Shown piece after piece: positions 62,601-64,000 of a stretch of 64,000 nucleotides of DNA. Source of the stretch: Paraglaciecola sp. L3A3 (lineage in GTDB: Bacteria > Pseudomonadota > Gammaproteobacteria > Enterobacterales > Alteromonadaceae). A program made the translations under genes and the position numbers. The notes below the pieces were generated by a model that saw only the letters and a program-made list of their open reading frames with translations, was not told the DNA's origin and did no database searches. Position 1 is the first letter of the stretch. Each line of letters opens with the position of its first letter. The stretch is from positions 1,037,501 through 1,101,500 of the forward strand of contig NZ_CP047023.1 of NCBI RefSeq assembly GCF_009796765.1, given 5' to 3'.

Positions 62601-64000
62601 TCTATTAGATGTTAATGGTGATTCTTACCCAGAGATATTCCAATTAGAAGTTAGAGCTGGGGTTATTCAGCTCACAGTTTATGAACTCGGCCCGGACAAT
62701 GATGGTGATGGGGCGCCGGATGCTTATGACCTATTTCCTCACAATCCTTTTGAAACGAAAGATTCTGATGGCGATGGTATAGGTGATAATGTTGACGGGG
62801 AAAAGTATGATGCTAGTACGGCAATTAGTGACGATTCTGACAGTGATGGAATTCTAAATACAATAGATAACTGCCCATTAAATTCTCTAGGAGCACACTC
62901 TGATTACGATAGTGATGGTATAGGTGATGGGTGTGATTTAGATGATGATAACGACGGTGTTGATGACATTGTTGACGTTTTTCCTAGATGGTTTAGCGAA
63001 TCAAAAGACTCTGATTTTGATGGTGTTGGTGATAATGCCGATAACGACGATGATAATGATGGTGTAGAAGATGCGTTTGATGAATGGCCATTTGATTCGC
63101 AGAAAACAGGCGATAGAGACTCCGACAGTATTGATGATTTGTTTGATGATGACAACGATAACGATGGTGTAATTGATGAGCTAGATGCTTTTCCTTTCAT
63201 CGCTTGGGAGTACAGTGATACTGATGGTGACGAAATTGGAGACAATACAGATAACTGCCTATTAATCCCTAATTCGGATCAACTCAATTACGACCAGGAT
63301 GATTTTGGTGATGCTTGTGATGTTGATAAGGATAATGATGGTTTTGGAAATTCCTGGGATGCTTTTCCGCTAAACGAATATGAAGTTAGCGACTATGACG
63401 GGGATCGTGTTGGCGATAACACTGATAATTGTGTTTATCTTAGTAATGAAGATCAAATGAACTCAGATGATGATGCTTTAGGTAATGTTTGTGACCCAGA
63501 TGATGACAATGACGGCATTCCTGATAATGAAGATACCGAGCCACTAAACCCTAATATTGGCCTATTGATGGCCGAAAACGACGTTGACGGAGACGGTAAA
63601 TCTGACCTGTTATGGCGCAGTGAAGCAAAAGGTTGGAACTTTTTATGGGCGATGGATGGGATTCAAACCAAAGAAGCAAGCCCAATTAATGTAGTACAAG
63701 ACGATGGTTGGTTGATGGCTGGTCAGGGCGATTATGATGCTGATGGTAAGTCAGATATTTTCTGGCGTAACACTGTCACTGGTTTGAACTTTATCTACCT
63801 GATGGATGGATTTAATATTAAAGCCCGTCAAGTGCTGAACTACGTGGATGCTCCGCAGTGGGAGTTACGTGGCAGTGGTGACTTTAATGCTGACGGTAAA
63901 GGCGACGTGTTGTGGCGCCGGGTAGACCGAGGTGATACCTGGTTCTATATGATGGATGGCTTAAGTATAGGTACCAATCAACCGTCATTATGGGTAACCG
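59671..64000 (+). CDS. Giant secreted protein 4 (runs off the right edge): Cys-rich domain, Gly/Ser linker, long calcium-repeat region, shared C-terminal module
   Basis: The frame from ATG 59671 (GGTGAG site upstream) is open to the window end, 1443 codons so far. Signal helix CCFYIFFLWIPKHVEA. Residues ~30-143 form a cysteine-containing domain (ARCVDV, NNCKVEVFVFYCGD, YGACQGT). Residues ~145-210 are a Gly-Ser-Thr linker, then a Pro-rich stretch. Residues ~220-740 are unassigned beta-rich domains. Residues ~745-1300 include two clusters of thrombospondin type 3-like repeats (DSDGDGIGDNVDG, DNCPLNS, DDDNDGV). The shared six-repeat module begins at ~1303. It lies 45 bases after gene 3 without a terminator, so the two are probably co-transcribed. 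Confidence 0.88.
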   Translation, partial: MDVSTLTKICCFYIFFLWIPKHVEAAPNPGIGAARCVDVTREKGSSYDNIVMVNNCKVEVFVFYCGDLRFSSDQCGDGPSSSGAGYYTHSWNLSPGRDNSTQLNKNGGFGYGACQGTIGFKNDNDFEDTESGSYLCIDQRKGDDVGGSTGGGGSTGGGSTGGGSTGGGSTGGGSTGGGSTGGGSTGGGSTGGGSTGGGSTGGGSTGGYIPPTPPPPPEFELSANRPTLIYFFEQPEKSGFNNPSASIFIFNRTNSKKTFSIVPDVDNPHCAHFKKIVGEVEANSTEIVPLVSAFNFELLQQFALNVVQPEEYTRYGCTYRLESEGVQYNGAVVYTVTSTMILPDTYAPPVPVDAGNIPPTFTVDTNFGDELSCFVYLDDAQRVFDTRDDKYYTRYNTLQPLDYFQQQTSKQHFPVGWDEAISISVAGQQLLLDGADVYTSQWGNEYGFTWSIEDPNGILNKNSGTYWTDDIAGVSTGLLHPCLFNFKGEIFIPEELGDDSNTIFLTLYKTYGVAQGAAKEEIKKFRITYDFIDTDSQVQLKNTSSNVVVFNDLVNSASPSGITFKGPNISSENFAFEFTLDQIHTASDFFIEGTLGGLPLYFSIPVNDLTNTYAEVKFIQAKLGENGQVEFNAEILLDSTLTVLNDNTKVAVHIDTRWLAQGDYKGNLYAHIPGLGRSGKLRQSDVNRFNDFKGNNIHIRSVFSESFSNLDYDADGLANNIDGVFGFYGQPTINGPNSIFNLERRGLDSDFDGISDQEDPLPFDATIAYDSDQDGHIDSLDQDALGNSIFRANANILYKWTSPSERSISNFSIKGSKLFVEQAFKSSSRRFTIDGNTGEQIEDVNVENSSLYPGAVLLRRESVPQTFPVSDVNIDGHADLLDFSEITDIKVVSGLDSTQTLYRIGYLPVSHLKGIKPLTMDYDRDGIDDITIIIERNLSFKYYTHVFIYSGKNGAPLAEYLLDPRGDYQTPNSQYHGLLDVNGDSYPEIFQLEVRAGVIQLTVYELGPDNDGDGAPDAYDLFPHNPFETKDSDGDGIGDNVDGEKYDASTAISDDSDSDGILNTIDNCPLNSLGAHSDYDSDGIGDGCDLDDDNDGVDDIVDVFPRWFSESKDSDFDGVGDNADNDDDNDGVEDAFDEWPFDSQKTGDRDSDSIDDLFDDDNDNDGVIDELDAFPFIAWEYSDTDGDEIGDNTDNCLLIPNSDQLNYDQDDFGDACDVDKDNDGFGNSWDAFPLNEYEVSDYDGDRVGDNTDNCVYLSNEDQMNSDDDALGNVCDPDDDNDGIPDNEDTEPLNPNIGLLMAENDVDGDGKSDLLWRSEAKGWNFLWAMDGIQTKEASPINVVQDDGWLMAGQGDYDADGKSDIFWRNTVTGLNFIYLMDGFNIKARQVLNYVDAPQWELRGSGDFNADGKGDVLWRRVDRGDTWFYMMDGLSIGTNQPSLWVT
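60106..60292 (+). repeat. 15-bp minisatellite encoding a Gly-Gly-Ser-Thr-Gly linker
   Basis: Twelve copies of GGTGGCTCAACCGGC and close variants (TCA preceded by GGC or GGT) in frame with giant gene 4, giving a flexible linker between the N-terminal Cys domain and the rest. The unit is a multiple of three, so copy-number slippage changes linker length but not the frame. Confidence 0.95.

Overview
The window looks like a chromosomal segment of a low-GC marine gammaproteobacterium of the order Alteromonadales (Paraglaciecola/Glaciecola/Alteromonas-like). This is inferred from gene content (System I cytochrome c maturation genes beside a fliK-like gene, mlaA, a POT transporter, a KpsMTED-type capsule exporter) and AT-rich codon use. 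No 16S or tRNA gene is present to confirm it.

Layout. (1) 1-3364, minus strand: a truncated periplasmic sensor-like gene, an FlhB C-terminal-like small protein and a FliK-like hook-length protein. (2) 3544-11389, plus strand: a tightly overlapping operon ccmABCDEFGHI followed by mlaA. (3) 11390-15692: palindromic intergenic repeats, galE with a small membrane protein, and a peptide transporter. (4) 15693-21896, plus strand: wecA-like initiating transferase, lipoprotein, KpsD/Wza-like outer-membrane exporter, KpsM, KpsT and KpsE, i.e. an ABC-type capsule export operon. (5) 22366-40423, minus strand: the capsule biosynthesis block. It has GDP-fucose enzymes (gmd, fcl), a GDP-mannose Nudix enzyme, three sulfotransferases, glycosyltransferases, a fused CMP-sugar synthetase/HAD phosphatase, a possible GT42-like/GT4 fusion, and two large coiled-coil proteins. 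The likely product is a sulfated, fucose-containing capsule with a CMP-activated acidic sugar. The block contains a relic zone (27.7-28.4 kb) with pieces of gmd, a sulfotransferase and a class C group II intron, and next to it an integron-type attC site. (6) 40843-44454: a small anchored protein, a 232-bp MITE, a secreted glycosidase-like protein, and an HTH-transmembrane regulator whose 3' end has decayed by frameshifts. (7) 44.85-64.0 kb, plus strand: four consecutive giant secreted proteins. Their N-terminal parts differ (DUF11-like repeats, FG-GAP plus beta-helix, 189-aa jelly-roll-like repeats, Cys-rich domain plus Gly/Ser linker), but all carry the same calcium-binding linker and six-repeat C-terminal FG-GAP-like module. 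The last one runs off the right edge.

Most notable: (a) the 812-aa protein at 35764-38202 combines a degenerate methyltransferase-like head with a coiled coil built of six 56-aa (exactly 8-heptad) repeats, an architecture resembling the WbdD polysaccharide-length ruler; (b) an attC cassette and an attC-type group II intron relic lie inside a capsule locus; (c) the four giant surface proteins share a DNA-level homogenized C-terminal module, with a decayed repeat copy just upstream, suggesting repeated module shuffling and birth-and-death evolution. All functions are inferred from sequence read by eye; no database search was run.
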